From NCBI RefSeq assembly GCF_006385685.1, contig NZ_VFRP01000007.1:151984-215983 (forward strand): a stretch of DNA of 64,000 bases, read 5' to 3'. Origin of the DNA: Amaricoccus solimangrovi (lineage in GTDB: Bacteria > Pseudomonadota > Alphaproteobacteria > Rhodobacterales > Rhodobacteraceae). Shown here piece after piece: positions 27,666 to 37,388 of this stretch. A model generated the notes under the pieces. It was not told where the DNA came from, made no database searches, and saw nothing but the letters and a program-made list of their open reading frames with translations. The position numbers and the translations under genes are program-made. Numbering within the stretch: the stretch's first letter is position 1; the number at the start of each line of letters is the position of its first letter.

Positions 27666-28453
27666 GCGTCTTCCTCCGGGTTCCGCCGCATCAGATAGAC
27701 CGGCTGGAACGGCGCGTCCTGCCGGATCGTGAGCCGCCCCGCCTTGACGAGTTCCAGCGCCGCCGCGAAGCTCGCCGCGGTGGCCGAGCGGCGCCGCGCC
27801 GGCTCCAGCGCCCAGTCGTCGGGCAGCCAGGCGGAGAGCGTCACCCAGTCCGTCGCGCTCCCGATCAGCCCGCGCATACGCTCCAGCGCCTGTTCCATCG
27901 TGTAGACCGGGCCGCGCGTCAGGTGCAGCGGCTGGAAGTCGTCCTTCGTCTTGATCCGCGCATAGGCCCGCATCAGGTCGAGGAGCCCGGCGGTATGCTC
28001 GATCCGGACCGTCCGGCCCATCGTCTCCGGCGCGCCCCGCGCGAAGACGTCGCGGCCGAGCTGGTCGCGCGCCATCAGTTCCGCCGCCCGCCCCCGCATC
28101 GCCTCGAGCCGCCGCAGCTGGAAGGCGAGATGCCGGGCGAGATCGTCCGCCGAGGGACCCTCCTCCTCGGGATCGGGCGGCAGCAGCAGCCGCGACTTCA
28201 GGAAGGCGAGCCAGGCCGCCATCACGAGATAATCGGCCGCGAGCTCGATCCTGAGTTCCCGCGCCGCGCCGACGAAGGCGAGATACTGTTCGGCGAGCTT
28301 CAGGATCGAGATCCGCAGCAGATCGACCTTCTGCCCGCGCGCGAGCGTCAGCAGCAGGTCGAGCGGCCCTTCGTACCCGTCCACGTCGATGACCAGCGCC
28401 TCCGCGGCCAGCCGCTCGGCGATCGTGGCGGGATCGAAGAAATCCTCAGGCAT
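27662..28453 (-). CDS. scpA: Segregation and condensation protein A (kleisin)
   Basis: A 263-residue kleisin. The N-terminal helical domain carries the signature YEGPLDLLLTLARGQKVDLL, then ELAADYLVMAAWLAFLKSRLLLP. The C-terminal winged helix (FAAALELVKAGRLTIRQDAPFQPVYL) binds the SMC head. The gene overlaps nagZ upstream by 8 bp and scpB downstream by 4 bp. The order SPOR protein-nagZ-scpA-scpB is a single compact operon tying cell-wall recycling to chromosome segregation, as in other Rhodobacterales. Confidence 0.95.
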   Translation of the reverse strand: MPEDFFDPATIAERLAAEALVIDVDGYEGPLDLLLTLARGQKVDLLRISILKLAEQYLAFVGAARELRIELAADYLVMAAWLAFLKSRLLLPPDPEEEGPSADDLARHLAFQLRRLEAMRGRAAELMARDQLGRDVFARGAPETMGRTVRIEHTAGLLDLMRAYARIKTKDDFQPLHLTRGPVYTMEQALERMRGLIGSATDWVTLSAWLPDDWALEPARRRSATAASFAAALELVKAGRLTIRQDAPFQPVYLMRRNPEEDA

Positions 28454-29456
28454 GGGCCGAGGCCCCGGCCGCGAGCGCGCGGTATTCCGCCTCGAAGGCC
28501 GCGCTCTCGCCCGGCGCGCCGCCGCGCCGCGCCAGCGCCGCCTCGGCCCTCGCGCGCGCCCGGCCCGCGAGCCGGGGCACCGCGGCGACGACCGCCGCCA
28601 TCTCCCCGGCCACGCCGTTGCAATGCAGGACCATGTCGCAGCCCGCGTCGAGCGCGCGCGCGGCGCGTTCGCCGAAATCCCCCTTCAGCGCCTGCATCGA
28701 GAGGTCGTCGGTCATCAGGAGCCCGTCGAAACCGATGCTCTCGCGGATCATGCCGATCACGCGCGGCGACTGGGTCGCGGGCCGTTCGGGATCGAGCGCG
28801 CGATAGACGACATGCGCGCTCATCGCCATCGGCATGTCCGCGAGCGCGCGGAACGGGGCGAAATCCGCGGCTTCGAGCGCGGCCGCCTCCGCCTCCACCA
28901 CGGGAAGCTCCCGGTGGCTGTCGAGCGGCGCGCGGCCCTGGCCGGGCATGTGCTTCAGGATCGGCAGCACGCCCCCCGCGAGCAGCCCCTCGGCCACCGC
29001 GCGGCCCATCGCCGCCACCTCCGCCGGATCGCCCGAATAGCAGCGGTTGAGCAGGATGCCATGCGTCTCGGCGCGCGCGAGGTCGAGCACCGGGGCGCAG
29101 TTGACGTCGATGCCGATCTCGGCGAGTTCGCCCGCGATCAGCCGGTAGCGCAGATGCATCGCCCGCGCCCGCGCGGCGACCGGCAGCCCCGCGCATTCCT
29201 CGAGCGCGGGCGCCCATTCGCGCCAGACCGGCCCGCGCAGCCGCGCGACCCGGCCGCCCTCCTGATCGACCAGCACCGGCGCGTCGCGCCCGACGCTGTC
29301 GCGCAGCGCCCGCGTCAGCGCCCGGGTCTGTTCCGGCGTCTCGATGTTGCGCGCGAAGAGGATGAAGCCCCAGGGATCGGCGGCGGCGAAGAAGCGCCGC
29401 TCGTCCTCCGAGAGCTCCGGGCCGGCGCAGCCGAGGATGACCGCCCGCGCCGCCAT
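28446..29456 (-). CDS. nagZ: Beta-N-acetylhexosaminidase (glycoside hydrolase family 3)
   Basis: A 336-residue cytoplasmic enzyme that removes GlcNAc from anhydro-muropeptides during peptidoglycan recycling. It shows the GH3 N-terminal block LVDQEGGRVARLRGP and the loop KHMPGQGRAPLDSH (168-181) carrying the Asp-Ser-His dyad D179/H181. The nucleophile region is GLLMTDDLSMQA. The family motif is usually KHFPGHG; here the His is Gln (Q173). The start is the ATG 1 bp after the SPOR protein stop, not the long upstream extension. Confidence 0.92.
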   Translation of the reverse strand: MAARAVILGCAGPELSEDERRFFAAADPWGFILFARNIETPEQTRALTRALRDSVGRDAPVLVDQEGGRVARLRGPVWREWAPALEECAGLPVAARARAMHLRYRLIAGELAEIGIDVNCAPVLDLARAETHGILLNRCYSGDPAEVAAMGRAVAEGLLAGGVLPILKHMPGQGRAPLDSHRELPVVEAEAAALEAADFAPFRALADMPMAMSAHVVYRALDPERPATQSPRVIGMIRESIGFDGLLMTDDLSMQALKGDFGERAARALDAGCDMVLHCNGVAGEMAAVVAAVPRLAGRARARAEAALARRGGAPGESAAFEAEYRALAAGASAHA

Positions 29457-29457
29457 C

Positions 29458-30357
29458 TCAGTGCGACGTGACCGGGATGCAGTCGATCCCGCGGGCGCGC
29501 AGCGCCTCGCAGGTCCGGCGCGTCTCGTCCACGTCGTCGAACCCCGCGACCCGCAGCCGGTAGAACACCCGCGCGTTCGAGGTCGCGCGTTCGACATAGA
29601 GGCTCCGCGCGCCCAGGAGATCGCCCTCGCGCGCGACGAGCCGCCCCCAGGCGTCCCGCGCCAGCGCCTCGCTGTCATAGGCGCCGAGCTGCACCATGCG
29701 CGCGCCGGGGGCGACGCTCGCGACCTCGCGGACGCGCGGAGCCGCGGACGCCGTCGCCGGCCGCGCGGGCGCCGCCGCGACGGGGGCCGCGACCGGGGCC
29801 GCGGCGCGGGCGAGCGCGAGGTTCGACGGCCGGCCCCGGGGCCGCTCGCCCGGCGCGGCGGCCGCGTCGGGCGTCGCCGCCGCGGCCGGGGCGACCGAGG
29901 CCACCATCGCCGCGAGTTCGTTCCGGATCGAGGCGGGCGCCGGCCCGGCCTCCCCGTCCTCCCCGGCCTCCGGCCCGATCGGCGTGCCGGCGATCACCAT
30001 CTCGGATTCCGGCTGGTCCTCGTCGGCGAGCGCGACCGGGGGCGGCGTCGCCATCGTGGCACCTGGCGCCGGCGGCTCGCTCCCGGCGAGCACCGAATTG
30101 ACCTCGAGCCCCTGATGCGCGGCGGTGAGCCCGCCCGGATCCTCGGGCGCGATCCGCGCCGGCCCCTCCAGCGCCCGGATCACGGGCACCTCGTTCGCAT
30201 CGCGCGTGCCGAGACGATAGGACCAGAGGCCCATCACGCCGATCACGCCGAGAAACAGCGCCGCGCCGCCGATCCGGCGCAGCGAGACGGGGACGAGCTG
30301 GCCTTCAGCCGGATGCCCCGCGACGGACTCGTATTCGTCGCTCAGAAGATCGCGCAT
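29458..30357 (-). CDS. SPOR domain membrane protein
   Basis: A 299-residue bitopic protein: cytoplasmic N-terminus, one transmembrane segment (about 29-46, IGGAALFLGVIGVMGLWSY), a long Ala/Pro-rich periplasmic linker, and a C-terminal SPOR domain (about 218-296: RMVQLGAYDSEALARDAWGR, FYRLRVAGFDDVDETRRTCE). SPOR domains bind denuded glycan strands at the division septum, so a role in cell division or wall remodelling is likely; nagZ follows after 1 bp. The start MRDLLSDEYESV was chosen over an upstream ATG because it gives the usual short cytoplasmic tail. Confidence 0.85.
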   Translation of the reverse strand: MRDLLSDEYESVAGHPAEGQLVPVSLRRIGGAALFLGVIGVMGLWSYRLGTRDANEVPVIRALEGPARIAPEDPGGLTAAHQGLEVNSVLAGSEPPAPGATMATPPPVALADEDQPESEMVIAGTPIGPEAGEDGEAGPAPASIRNELAAMVASVAPAAAATPDAAAAPGERPRGRPSNLALARAAAPVAAPVAAAPARPATASAAPRVREVASVAPGARMVQLGAYDSEALARDAWGRLVAREGDLLGARSLYVERATSNARVFYRLRVAGFDDVDETRRTCEALRARGIDCIPVTSH

Positions 30358-30430
30358 AGGGTTTGTGCCTGTTTTCACACACCATATCGTGTATGTGCCT
30401 CTGCTCCAACCCCGAAATCCGCGCGGATGC

Positions 30431-32176
30431 TTAACGCATCTCATCCATCGGGGTAACGCCGAGAATACCAAGCCCCGCCGAGATGACAACCGCTGTCGCG
30501 CGGGCGAGCGCGAGACGCGCCAGCGTCGTCTCCGGCGCGTCCTCGCGCAGGAACCTCAGCTCCGGATCGAGCTTGCCCTGATGCTGGAGCGAATGGAATT
30601 CCGACGCCAGATCATAGAGATAGAAGGCGATCCGGTGCGGCTCGTGATTGTTGGCCGCGACCTCCACCTGGCGCGGCCACTCGCCGAGCTTGCGCGCGAG
30701 CGCGATCTCCCCCGGCGTGCCGAGCCGCGCGGTGTCCGCGCCCGCGAGATCGGCGTCCCCGGTCGCGAACCCCGCCTCCGCCGCCTTCGCCAGCACCGAG
30801 AAGATCCGGGCATGGGCGTATTGCACGTAGAAGACCGGGTTCTCCTTCGACTGCTCCAGCACCTTGTCGAGGTCGAAATCGAGCGGCGCGTCGTTCTTGC
30901 GCGTCAGCATCACGAAGCGGGTCACGTCGGGGCCGACCATGTCGATCAGGTCGCGCAGCGTGACGAAGGTGCCGGCGCGCTTGCTCATCTTGAAAGGCTG
31001 GCCGTCCTTGGTGAGCTTCACGAGCTGGCAGAGCTTCACGTCGAGCGGCACCCGCCCCTCGCTCAGCGCCGCGACCGCCGCCCGCATCCGCTTCACATAG
31101 CCGCCGTGATCGGCGCCGAGCACGTCGATGAGCTCGTCGAAGCCGCGCTCCACCTTGGTGTAGTGATAGGCGATGTCCGGCGCGAAATAGGTCCAGCTCC
31201 CGTCCGACTTCTTCACGGGGCGGTCGACGTCGTCGCCGTAAGCCGTTGACTTGAAGAGCGTCTGGACCCGCGGCTCCCAATCCTCCGGCGTCTTGCCCTT
31301 CGGCGGCTCCAGCACCCCCTCGTAGATGAGCCCCTTCGCCTCCAGCGCGCCCAGCGCCGCCTCGATCTGGCCGGTGCCGTAGAGCGAGCGTTCGGAGAAG
31401 AAGTGGTCCATCCGCACGTTCAGCAGGTCGAGATCCTCGCGGATCATCTCCATCATCTTCTCGATCGCATGATCGCGGATCGCCGGCAGCCAGTCCTCGT
31501 TGTCATGGCCGACCAGCGCCTCGCCATGTTCGCGCGCCAGCGCCTCGCCGACCGGGATCAGGTATTCGCCGGGATAGCTCCCCTCGGGGAATTCCACCGC
31601 GCGGCCGAGCGCCTCGAGATAGCGCAGGTAGACCGAGCGGGCGAGCACGTCGACCTGCGCGCCGCCGTCGTTGATGTAGTATTCGCGCATCACCTCGTAA
31701 CCCGCGAAATCGAGCAGCGCGGCCAGCGCGTCGCCGAAGACCGCGCCCCGGGTATGGCCGATGTGGAGCGGGCCGGTCGGGTTGGCGGAGACGAATTCGA
31801 CATTGACCTTGCGCCCGGCGCCGAGCGTCGAGCGGCCGATGTCGCGGCCGCGCGCGAGGATCGCGGGAAGCTGCGCGAACCAGCGCCCCCGCGCGAGGCG
31901 GATGTTGAGAAAGCCCGGCCCCGCGACCTCGACCGTGTCGATCCCGTCGGCCTCGGCCAGAAGCGGCGCCAGCGCCTCGGCGATCTCGCGCGGGGACTTG
32001 CGCGCGGGACGCGCCAGCACCATCGCCACGTTGCTCGCCATGTCGCCATGCGCCGGATCGCGCGGCGGCTCGACCGTCACCGGACCGAGGTCGAGCCCTT
32101 CCGGCAGGTCGCCCCGCGCGGCGAGCCGGCTCACCGCGGCGACCACGAGCGCCTTCACTTCCGCGAACAGATCCAT
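30431..32176 (-). CDS. argS: Arginyl-tRNA synthetase
   Basis: A 581-residue class I aminoacyl-tRNA synthetase. The N-terminal Add-1 domain (1-115) recognises the tRNA D-loop; [20 protein letters not shown] holds HIGH at 138-141, and [10 protein letters not shown] holds KMSK at 396-399. The C-terminal DALR anticodon-binding domain ends VTPMDEMR. The open frame continues upstream, but [11 protein letters not shown] with a GGGAGAAGG site is the clear start. It is the upstream neighbour of the SPOR gene on the same strand, 73 bp apart. Confidence 0.97.
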   Translation of the reverse strand: MDLFAEVKALVVAAVSRLAARGDLPEGLDLGPVTVEPPRDPAHGDMASNVAMVLARPARKSPREIAEALAPLLAEADGIDTVEVAGPGFLNIRLARGRWFAQLPAILARGRDIGRSTLGAGRKVNVEFVSANPTGPLHIGHTRGAVFGDALAALLDFAGYEVMREYYINDGGAQVDVLARSVYLRYLEALGRAVEFPEGSYPGEYLIPVGEALAREHGEALVGHDNEDWLPAIRDHAIEKMMEMIREDLDLLNVRMDHFFSERSLYGTGQIEAALGALEAKGLIYEGVLEPPKGKTPEDWEPRVQTLFKSTAYGDDVDRPVKKSDGSWTYFAPDIAYHYTKVERGFDELIDVLGADHGGYVKRMRAAVAALSEGRVPLDVKLCQLVKLTKDGQPFKMSKRAGTFVTLRDLIDMVGPDVTRFVMLTRKNDAPLDFDLDKVLEQSKENPVFYVQYAHARIFSVLAKAAEAGFATGDADLAGADTARLGTPGEIALARKLGEWPRQVEVAANNHEPHRIAFYLYDLASEFHSLQHQGKLDPELRFLREDAPETTLARLALARATAVVISAGLGILGVTPMDEMR

Positions 32177-32323
32177 CGAACCTTCTCCCTCTTCGGCGAG
32201 CCACGCCGTTAGCACAGCTCTCGGCGGGCCTCCACGCCAATCGGCGCCGATCGGGTCCGGCTGGCGTCGGAGCGCCGGCGGACGTAGACTCGGGGCGCCC
32301 GTTTCCGGACCAGGGAGCCGCCG

Positions 32324-32728
32324 TTGCGCCTGACAGCCGCCCTCGCCGCCCTGCTCGCCAGCGCCCTCGCGGCGGCGGCCGGCCCGGTCACGCCCGAGGC
32401 CTTCGAGCGGATGAGCGAGGGGCGTACGCTCCACTTCACCCTCGACGGGCGGGACTTCGGCGCCGAACAGTATTTCCCCGGCCGCCGCAGCCTCTGGCGC
32501 TACGCCGACGGCGGCTGCGCCTGGGGCCGCTGGTACGCGCGCGACGGGCTGATCTGCTTCCGCTACGACCTGACCGACGACCCGCAATGCTGGCGTTTCG
32601 AGGGCGACGGCGGCGCGGGTTTCAGCGCGACGCTGATCGAGAACGGCCTGCCCTCCGGGCCGCTCCTGCGGCTGAGCGGCGCGGACGAGCGCCCGCTCGA
32701 CTGTCCCGCGCCGGGCGTCGGAAGCTAG
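32324..32728 (+). CDS. Small secreted protein of unknown function
   Basis: A 134-residue protein with a TTG start and a GGGAG site 7 nt upstream. A signal peptide ([19 protein letters not shown]) precedes a compact domain with four cysteines (C66, C78, C89, C126 by count) and conserved-looking aromatic blocks [31 protein letters not shown] and CWRFEG. I have seen similar short periplasmic proteins in Rhodobacterales but know no function. It is alone on its strand, convergent with xseA (3 bp apart). Confidence 0.7.
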   Translation: MRLTAALAALLASALAAAAGPVTPEAFERMSEGRTLHFTLDGRDFGAEQYFPGRRSLWRYADGGCAWGRWYARDGLICFRYDLTDDPQCWRFEGDGGAGFSATLIENGLPSGPLLRLSGADERPLDCPAPGVGS

Positions 32729-32731
32729 GGC

Positions 32732-34231
32732 TCAGAGCAGGCGCCCCTGCCCCTCGTCCTCCTCCCCGCCCCGCGCGCGGCGCCTCGGGCGCGGCGGCGC
32801 GGTCTCCGGCAGCGCGCCGAGCCGCCCGTCCGCGAACTGGATCTCGAGCCGCGCCTGCGCTCCCGCGGTCCGCGCCCGCGTCACGACCCGGCCGCCGCCG
32901 TCGCGCACGATCGCATAGCCCCGGCCGAGCACCGCCTCCGGGTCGAGCGTCGCGAGCGTGCGGGCGAGCGCGCCGAGCCGCGCCGCCTCGTCCCGGCCGA
33001 TCCGCCCGCCGTCGCGGTCGAGCCGCGCGCCGCAGGCCCCGAGCCGGTCGGCGAGCCGCGCCGCGAGCCGCGCCATCACCAGCGGCCGGAGCCCCGCCTC
33101 GGCGCGGCGAAGCCGCTCCGCCCGCCGGTCGAGCCCGTGGCGGAGCAGCGCCGGACCGAAACGCCCCGCCGCCCCCCGCGCGAGGCCGAGTTCGCGCGCG
33201 CGCACGAGCCCCACCAGCGCGCGCGGCAGCCGGGGGCCGAGCGCGTCGAGCCGCTGCGCCCGCTCCCCGATCAGCGCCTCCGGCCGGGGCAGGCCGCGCG
33301 AGAGATCCCGCAGCCGCTGCCCGCGCAGCGCCAGCCCCCGCGCCGCGGAGGCGCGGCGGCGCTCCTCGAGCCCGGCGAGCGCGGCGAGGAGTTCGACGCG
33401 CACCGGCACCGCCATCTCGGCCGCCGCCGTCGGCGTCGGCGCGCGGCGGTCGGCGGCGTGGTCGATGAGCGTGGTGTCGGTCTCGTGGCCGACGGCGGAG
33501 ATGACCGGGATCCGGCTCTCGGCGACCGCGCGCACGACGATCTCCTCGTTGAAGCCCCAGAGATCCTCGATCGATCCCCCGCCGCGGGCCACGATCAGCA
33601 CGTCGGGCCTCGGGATCCGGCCGCCCGGCGCGATCGCGTCGAAGCCCCGGATCGCCGCCGCGACCTCGGCGGCGCAGTTCGGCCCCTGCACCGTCACCGG
33701 CCAGAGCAGCACCGGGCGCGGGAAGCGTTCGCGCAGCCGGTGCAGGATGTCGCGGATCACCGCGCCCGAGGGCGAGGTGACGACGCCGATCACCTCCGGC
33801 AGGAACGGCAGCGGCCGCTTGCGCCCCGCGTCGAACAATCCCTCCGCCGCGAGCGCCTGCCGGCGCTTCTCCAGCATCGCCATCAGCGCGCCGGCGCCCG
33901 CCGGGGCGATCTCCTCGACGATCATCTGGTATTTCGACGAGCCGGGGAAGGTGGTGAGCCGGCCGGTCGCGACCACTTCCATCCCCTCCTCGGGCTTCGC
34001 GGCCAGCCCCCGGACCGCGCCCTTCCAGACCACGGCGCCGAGCACGGCGCGCTCGTCCTTCAGGTCGAAATAGATGTGCCCCGAGTTCGGCCGCGACACC
34101 CGGCCGACCTCGCCCCGCACGCGCACGCGGCCGAATTCGCCCTCGATCACGCGTTTCACCGCGCCCGAGATCTCGGAGACGGTGAATTCGGGCGCGTTCA
34201 CCCCCGCGCGGGTTTCCTCGAACAGCTCCAA
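32732..34231 (-). CDS. xseA: Exodeoxyribonuclease VII large subunit
   Basis: A 499-residue protein. The N-terminal OB-fold (EFTVSEISGAVKRVIEGEFG, GHIYFDLKDE) binds single-stranded DNA. The catalytic region contains IGVVTSPSGAVIRDI, RPDVLIVARGGGSIEDLWGF and SAVGHETDTTLIDHAADRRA. An arginine-rich coiled-coil stretch follows (residues 280-420). It degrades single-stranded DNA together with several copies of XseB, which is not in this window. It is divergent from purD; the 74-bp gap must hold both promoters. Confidence 0.95.
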   Translation of the reverse strand: MELFEETRAGVNAPEFTVSEISGAVKRVIEGEFGRVRVRGEVGRVSRPNSGHIYFDLKDERAVLGAVVWKGAVRGLAAKPEEGMEVVATGRLTTFPGSSKYQMIVEEIAPAGAGALMAMLEKRRQALAAEGLFDAGRKRPLPFLPEVIGVVTSPSGAVIRDILHRLRERFPRPVLLWPVTVQGPNCAAEVAAAIRGFDAIAPGGRIPRPDVLIVARGGGSIEDLWGFNEEIVVRAVAESRIPVISAVGHETDTTLIDHAADRRAPTPTAAAEMAVPVRVELLAALAGLEERRRASAARGLALRGQRLRDLSRGLPRPEALIGERAQRLDALGPRLPRALVGLVRARELGLARGAAGRFGPALLRHGLDRRAERLRRAEAGLRPLVMARLAARLADRLGACGARLDRDGGRIGRDEAARLGALARTLATLDPEAVLGRGYAIVRDGGGRVVTRARTAGAQARLEIQFADGRLGALPETAPPRPRRRARGGEEDEGQGRLL

Positions 34232-34305
34232 CGATCCCTCGCTTGCGGTTGGCCCGGCGGCACCATAGAACGCCGCGCGACGGGGGCCAAGGCGGGGACG
34301 AGCCG

Positions 34306-35559
34306 ATGAACATCCTGATCCTGGGCGGCGGGGGCCGCGAACACGCGCTCGCCTGGGCCTTCGCGCAGAACCCGAAGGTCGACCGGCTCTTCTGCGCGCC
34401 GGGCAACGCCGGGATCGCGGAACAGGCGACCTGCGTCGCGCTCGACGTGCTGGACGGGGCGAAGATCCTCGCCTTCTGCGCCGAGAACGCGGTGGATTTC
34501 GTGATGATCGGTCCCGAGGCGCCGCTCGCGGAAGGCGTCGCGGACGCGCTCCGCGCCGGCGGCGTCGCGACCTTCGGCCCGGGCCGGGAGGCCGCGCGGC
34601 TCGAAGCCTCGAAGGCCTTCACCAAGGAGATCTGCGAAGCCTGCGGCGCGCCGACTGCGAAGAGCCAGACCTTCACCGACGCCGACGCCGCCCGCGCCTA
34701 TGTCGCGGCCGAGGGCGCGCCGATCGTCGTCAAGGCCGACGGGCTCGCCGCCGGCAAGGGCGTGACGGTCGCGGAAACGCTCGAGGAGGCCAACGCCGCC
34801 CTCGACGCGATCTTCGCCGAAGGCCCGGGCGCGCGCGTCGTGATCGAGGAATTCATGACCGGCGAGGAGGCGAGCCTCTTCGTGCTCGCCAACGGCACCG
34901 ATTTCATCGTGATCGGCAGCGCGCAGGACCACAAGCGCGCCTTCGACGGCGACGAGGGGCCCAATACCGGCGGCATGGGCGCCTATTCCCCCGCCCCGGT
35001 CCTGACCCCGGAAGTGACCGAGCGCGCGCTCGCCGAGATCGTCGCGCCGACGCTCGCGGAGATGGCGCGTCGCGGCGCCCCCTACCAGGGCGTGCTCTAC
35101 GCCGGGCTGATGATCGAGGGGGGCGCCCCCCGGCTCGTCGAATACAACGTCCGCTTCGGCGATCCCGAGACCCAGGTGATCGCCATGCGCCTCGGCGCGC
35201 AGCTGCTCGACGCGATCCTCGCCTGCGCCGAGGGCCGCGTCGCGGAGGGCGCGGTGAACTGGGCCGACGATCATGCGATCACCGTCGTGATGGCGGCGAA
35301 GGGCTATCCCGGCGATTACGCGAAGGGCGAGGAGATCGGCCTGCCCGCGATCGACCTGCCCGGCGCGCAGATCTTCCACGCCGGCACCAGGCTCTCCGAC
35401 GGCCGGCTCGTCTCGAACGGCGGCCGGGTGCTCAACGTCACCGCCCGCGCGGGCACGCTCGGCGAGGCGCGCGACCGCGCCTATGCGATGCTCGACGCGG
35501 TCGCCTGGCCCGGCGGCTTCGCCCGGCGCGACATCGGCTGGCGCGTGCTCGGCGGCTGA
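34306..35559 (+). CDS. purD: Phosphoribosylamine-glycine ligase
   Basis: A 417-residue ATP-grasp enzyme for the second step of purine synthesis. MNILILGGGGREHALAWAF is the N-domain, KADGLAAGKGVTVAETLEEA the ATP-grasp lysine loop, and GPNTGGMGAYSP and EYNVRFGDPETQ the active site. The start was chosen at the second ATG of the frame because the first residues match the family exactly. It stands alone between divergent xseA and the mce operon. Confidence 0.97.
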   Translation: MNILILGGGGREHALAWAFAQNPKVDRLFCAPGNAGIAEQATCVALDVLDGAKILAFCAENAVDFVMIGPEAPLAEGVADALRAGGVATFGPGREAARLEASKAFTKEICEACGAPTAKSQTFTDADAARAYVAAEGAPIVVKADGLAAGKGVTVAETLEEANAALDAIFAEGPGARVVIEEFMTGEEASLFVLANGTDFIVIGSAQDHKRAFDGDEGPNTGGMGAYSPAPVLTPEVTERALAEIVAPTLAEMARRGAPYQGVLYAGLMIEGGAPRLVEYNVRFGDPETQVIAMRLGAQLLDAILACAEGRVAEGAVNWADDHAITVVMAAKGYPGDYAKGEEIGLPAIDLPGAQIFHAGTRLSDGRLVSNGGRVLNVTARAGTLGEARDRAYAMLDAVAWPGGFARRDIGWRVLGG

Positions 35560-35578
35560 TCCCCGCCTTTCGGCCGCC

Positions 35579-35607
35579 TTGCCCCCGGCCCCGAAACGGC
35601 CTAGTCC
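35579..35607 (+). promoter_or_regulatory. Candidate promoter for mce
   Basis: TTGCCC and TAGTCC with a 17-nt spacer, 49 bp upstream of the mce ATG. Confidence 0.4.
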
Positions 35608-35656
35608 TGCGCGACACGCGTTCCAGCGGGGGCGTTCCAGCGGGGGGAATTTCCAC

Positions 35657-36057
<401 letters not shown>

Positions 36058-36061
<4 letters not shown>

Positions 36062-36321
36062 CCCTCACCGGCACCATCGTCATCTTCGCCACCATCTGGT
36101 TCCTCGCGCTGCTCGTCTGCCTGCCGATCGGGCTCCGCACGCAGGGCGAGGCGGGCGAGCGCGTGCCGGGCACGCCCTCCTCGGCGCCGGTCGATCCGAT
36201 GATCCGGCGCAAGCTCCTCTGGGCCACCTGCGCGGCCGTGGTGATCGGCGTCCCGCTCTGCGCCTATCTGGCGTTCGGCGGCCTGACGATCCACGACATC
36301 GACATCTGGCACGTCGGCTGA
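36058..36321 (+). CDS. DUF1467 family small membrane protein
   Basis: An 87-residue protein with two transmembrane segments (IVIFATIWFLALLVCLPIGL and KLLWATCAAVVIGVPLCAYL) joined by a short polar loop (GEAGERVPGTPSSAPVDP) typical of DUF1467. The function is unknown. Its ATG overlaps the mce stop (ATGA), so it is translationally coupled to the epimerase. Confidence 0.85.
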
Positions 36322-36463
36322 GGCCGATGCGCCGAAGGGCGCCGACGCGCGCGATAGCCCGTCGACATTCCCCCGAATCGTGCTAGCCTGAGGGGAAGTG
36401 CGACATGGCCGAGGAGCGCGGCACCGCCGCCCCGTCGACGCCGCGGAAAAGGGAGACCGCCAC

Positions 36464-36595
36464 GTGAGCACATCGACGACCCTGACCCTGCTCGGCGGCG
36501 CGGCCGTCCTGCTCGCCTATCTGGGGGCGCGTCTCGCCGTCCTCCGCGCGGAGGCGGTACGGGTCCGTGTCGAGGACCGGCGCCGCCACCGCTGA
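36464..36595 (+). CDS. Possible 43-residue single-pass membrane protein
   Basis: A GTG start with a GGGAG site 8 nt upstream opens a frame of 43 residues: one hydrophobic helix (TLTLLGGAAVLLAYLGARLA) followed by a strongly basic tail (RVRVEDRRRHR), the layout of many bacterial small membrane proteins with a cytoplasmic C-terminus. It ends 19 bp before a good intrinsic terminator, and a weak promoter-like pair (TCGACA, 16 nt, TAGCCT) lies about 75 bp upstream. No homology is recognised. Confidence 0.45.
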   Translation: MSTSTTLTLLGGAAVLLAYLGARLAVLRAEAVRVRVEDRRRHR

Positions 36596-36614
36596 CCCGC
36601 CGGGGCTGCGAAGG

Positions 36615-36640
36615 AACCGCCGGTCCCGCCGGCGGTTTTC
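36615..36640. terminator. Rho-independent terminator
   Basis: AACCGCCGG pairs with CCGGCGGTT around TCCCG, followed on the plus strand by TTC after the stem's own TT (run TTTTC). It ends the transcript of the small membrane protein frame and faces the stop of the EI24-like gene. Confidence 0.7.
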
Positions 36641-37366
36641 TCATGCGCCCCCGTTTCGCCCGCCCCCGTTCCTTCCGCCCCGCTCCAGCCTGTGGAACTG
36701 GTGCGTGAAGACCGCGACGCCGAAGATCGGCACCAGGAGGTTCAGGAGCGGCACCGTGAGCGGCGCGGCCATCAGCATCCCGGCCACCCAGATCCGCCAG
36801 AAATGCCGCTTGCCGAGACGCCTTGCCGTCTCGAACCCCAGCCGCCGCGCCGCGACGAGCTGGAAGTATTCCCGCCCGAGCAGATAGCCGTTCAGCATCA
36901 CGAAGACCGCGGGCGCGAGCGGCGGAAACGCGAGATAGAGCGCGAAGGCCACGACGTTGACGCCGAGCACGACGCCCGCGAAGCGCAGCGCGTCGCCGAT
37001 CTGCTGGCCGATCGGCAGCGCCGTGACCGGAGGCAGCGCCGGATAGTGCCGCGCCTCCACCGCCGCGGCCACCTCGTCGAGGAAGAAGCCGACCACGCCG
37101 GCCGCGACCGGCACCATCAGCACGACCGAGAGCGCGAGCATGAGCCCGACCGCCGCCCAGGAAACGAGGTTGTCGATGAAGCTCACCCGCCCGACCCAGG
37201 GCAGCGTCACCTCCGGCGGCAGCAGCCAGCCGAGCCCGAGCATCACCGCCCAGAAGAGCAGCGCCAGCCCGAGCACGGTGATCGCGAGCGAGCGGACCAG
37301 CACCCGCAGGAAGCGCCGGTCCCCCATCTGCTCGAGCGCGCGTCCGAAATCGACGACCAGTCCCAT
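36641..37366 (-). CDS. EI24/CysZ-like membrane protein
   Basis: A 241-residue membrane protein with about four to six hydrophobic segments (SLAITVLGLALLFWAVML, LVSWAAVGLMLALSVVLMVP, FAGVVLGVNVVAFALYLAF, MLMAAPLTVPLLNLLVPIFG). The block FVMLNGYLLGREYFQLVA followed by RRLGFETARRLGKRHFW is typical of the EI24 family. Escherichia coli CysZ is a sulfate transporter of this family, but many alphaproteobacterial members have no shown function, so the sulfate link to the cys genes at 4-10 kb is only suggestive. It is followed by a short Gly/Arg-rich tail. Confidence 0.75.
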   Translation of the reverse strand: MGLVVDFGRALEQMGDRRFLRVLVRSLAITVLGLALLFWAVMLGLGWLLPPEVTLPWVGRVSFIDNLVSWAAVGLMLALSVVLMVPVAAGVVGFFLDEVAAAVEARHYPALPPVTALPIGQQIGDALRFAGVVLGVNVVAFALYLAFPPLAPAVFVMLNGYLLGREYFQLVAARRLGFETARRLGKRHFWRIWVAGMLMAAPLTVPLLNLLVPIFGVAVFTHQFHRLERGGRNGGGRNGGA

Positions 37367-37388
37367 CAGCGCCGCGCCCCCGCTCCCG

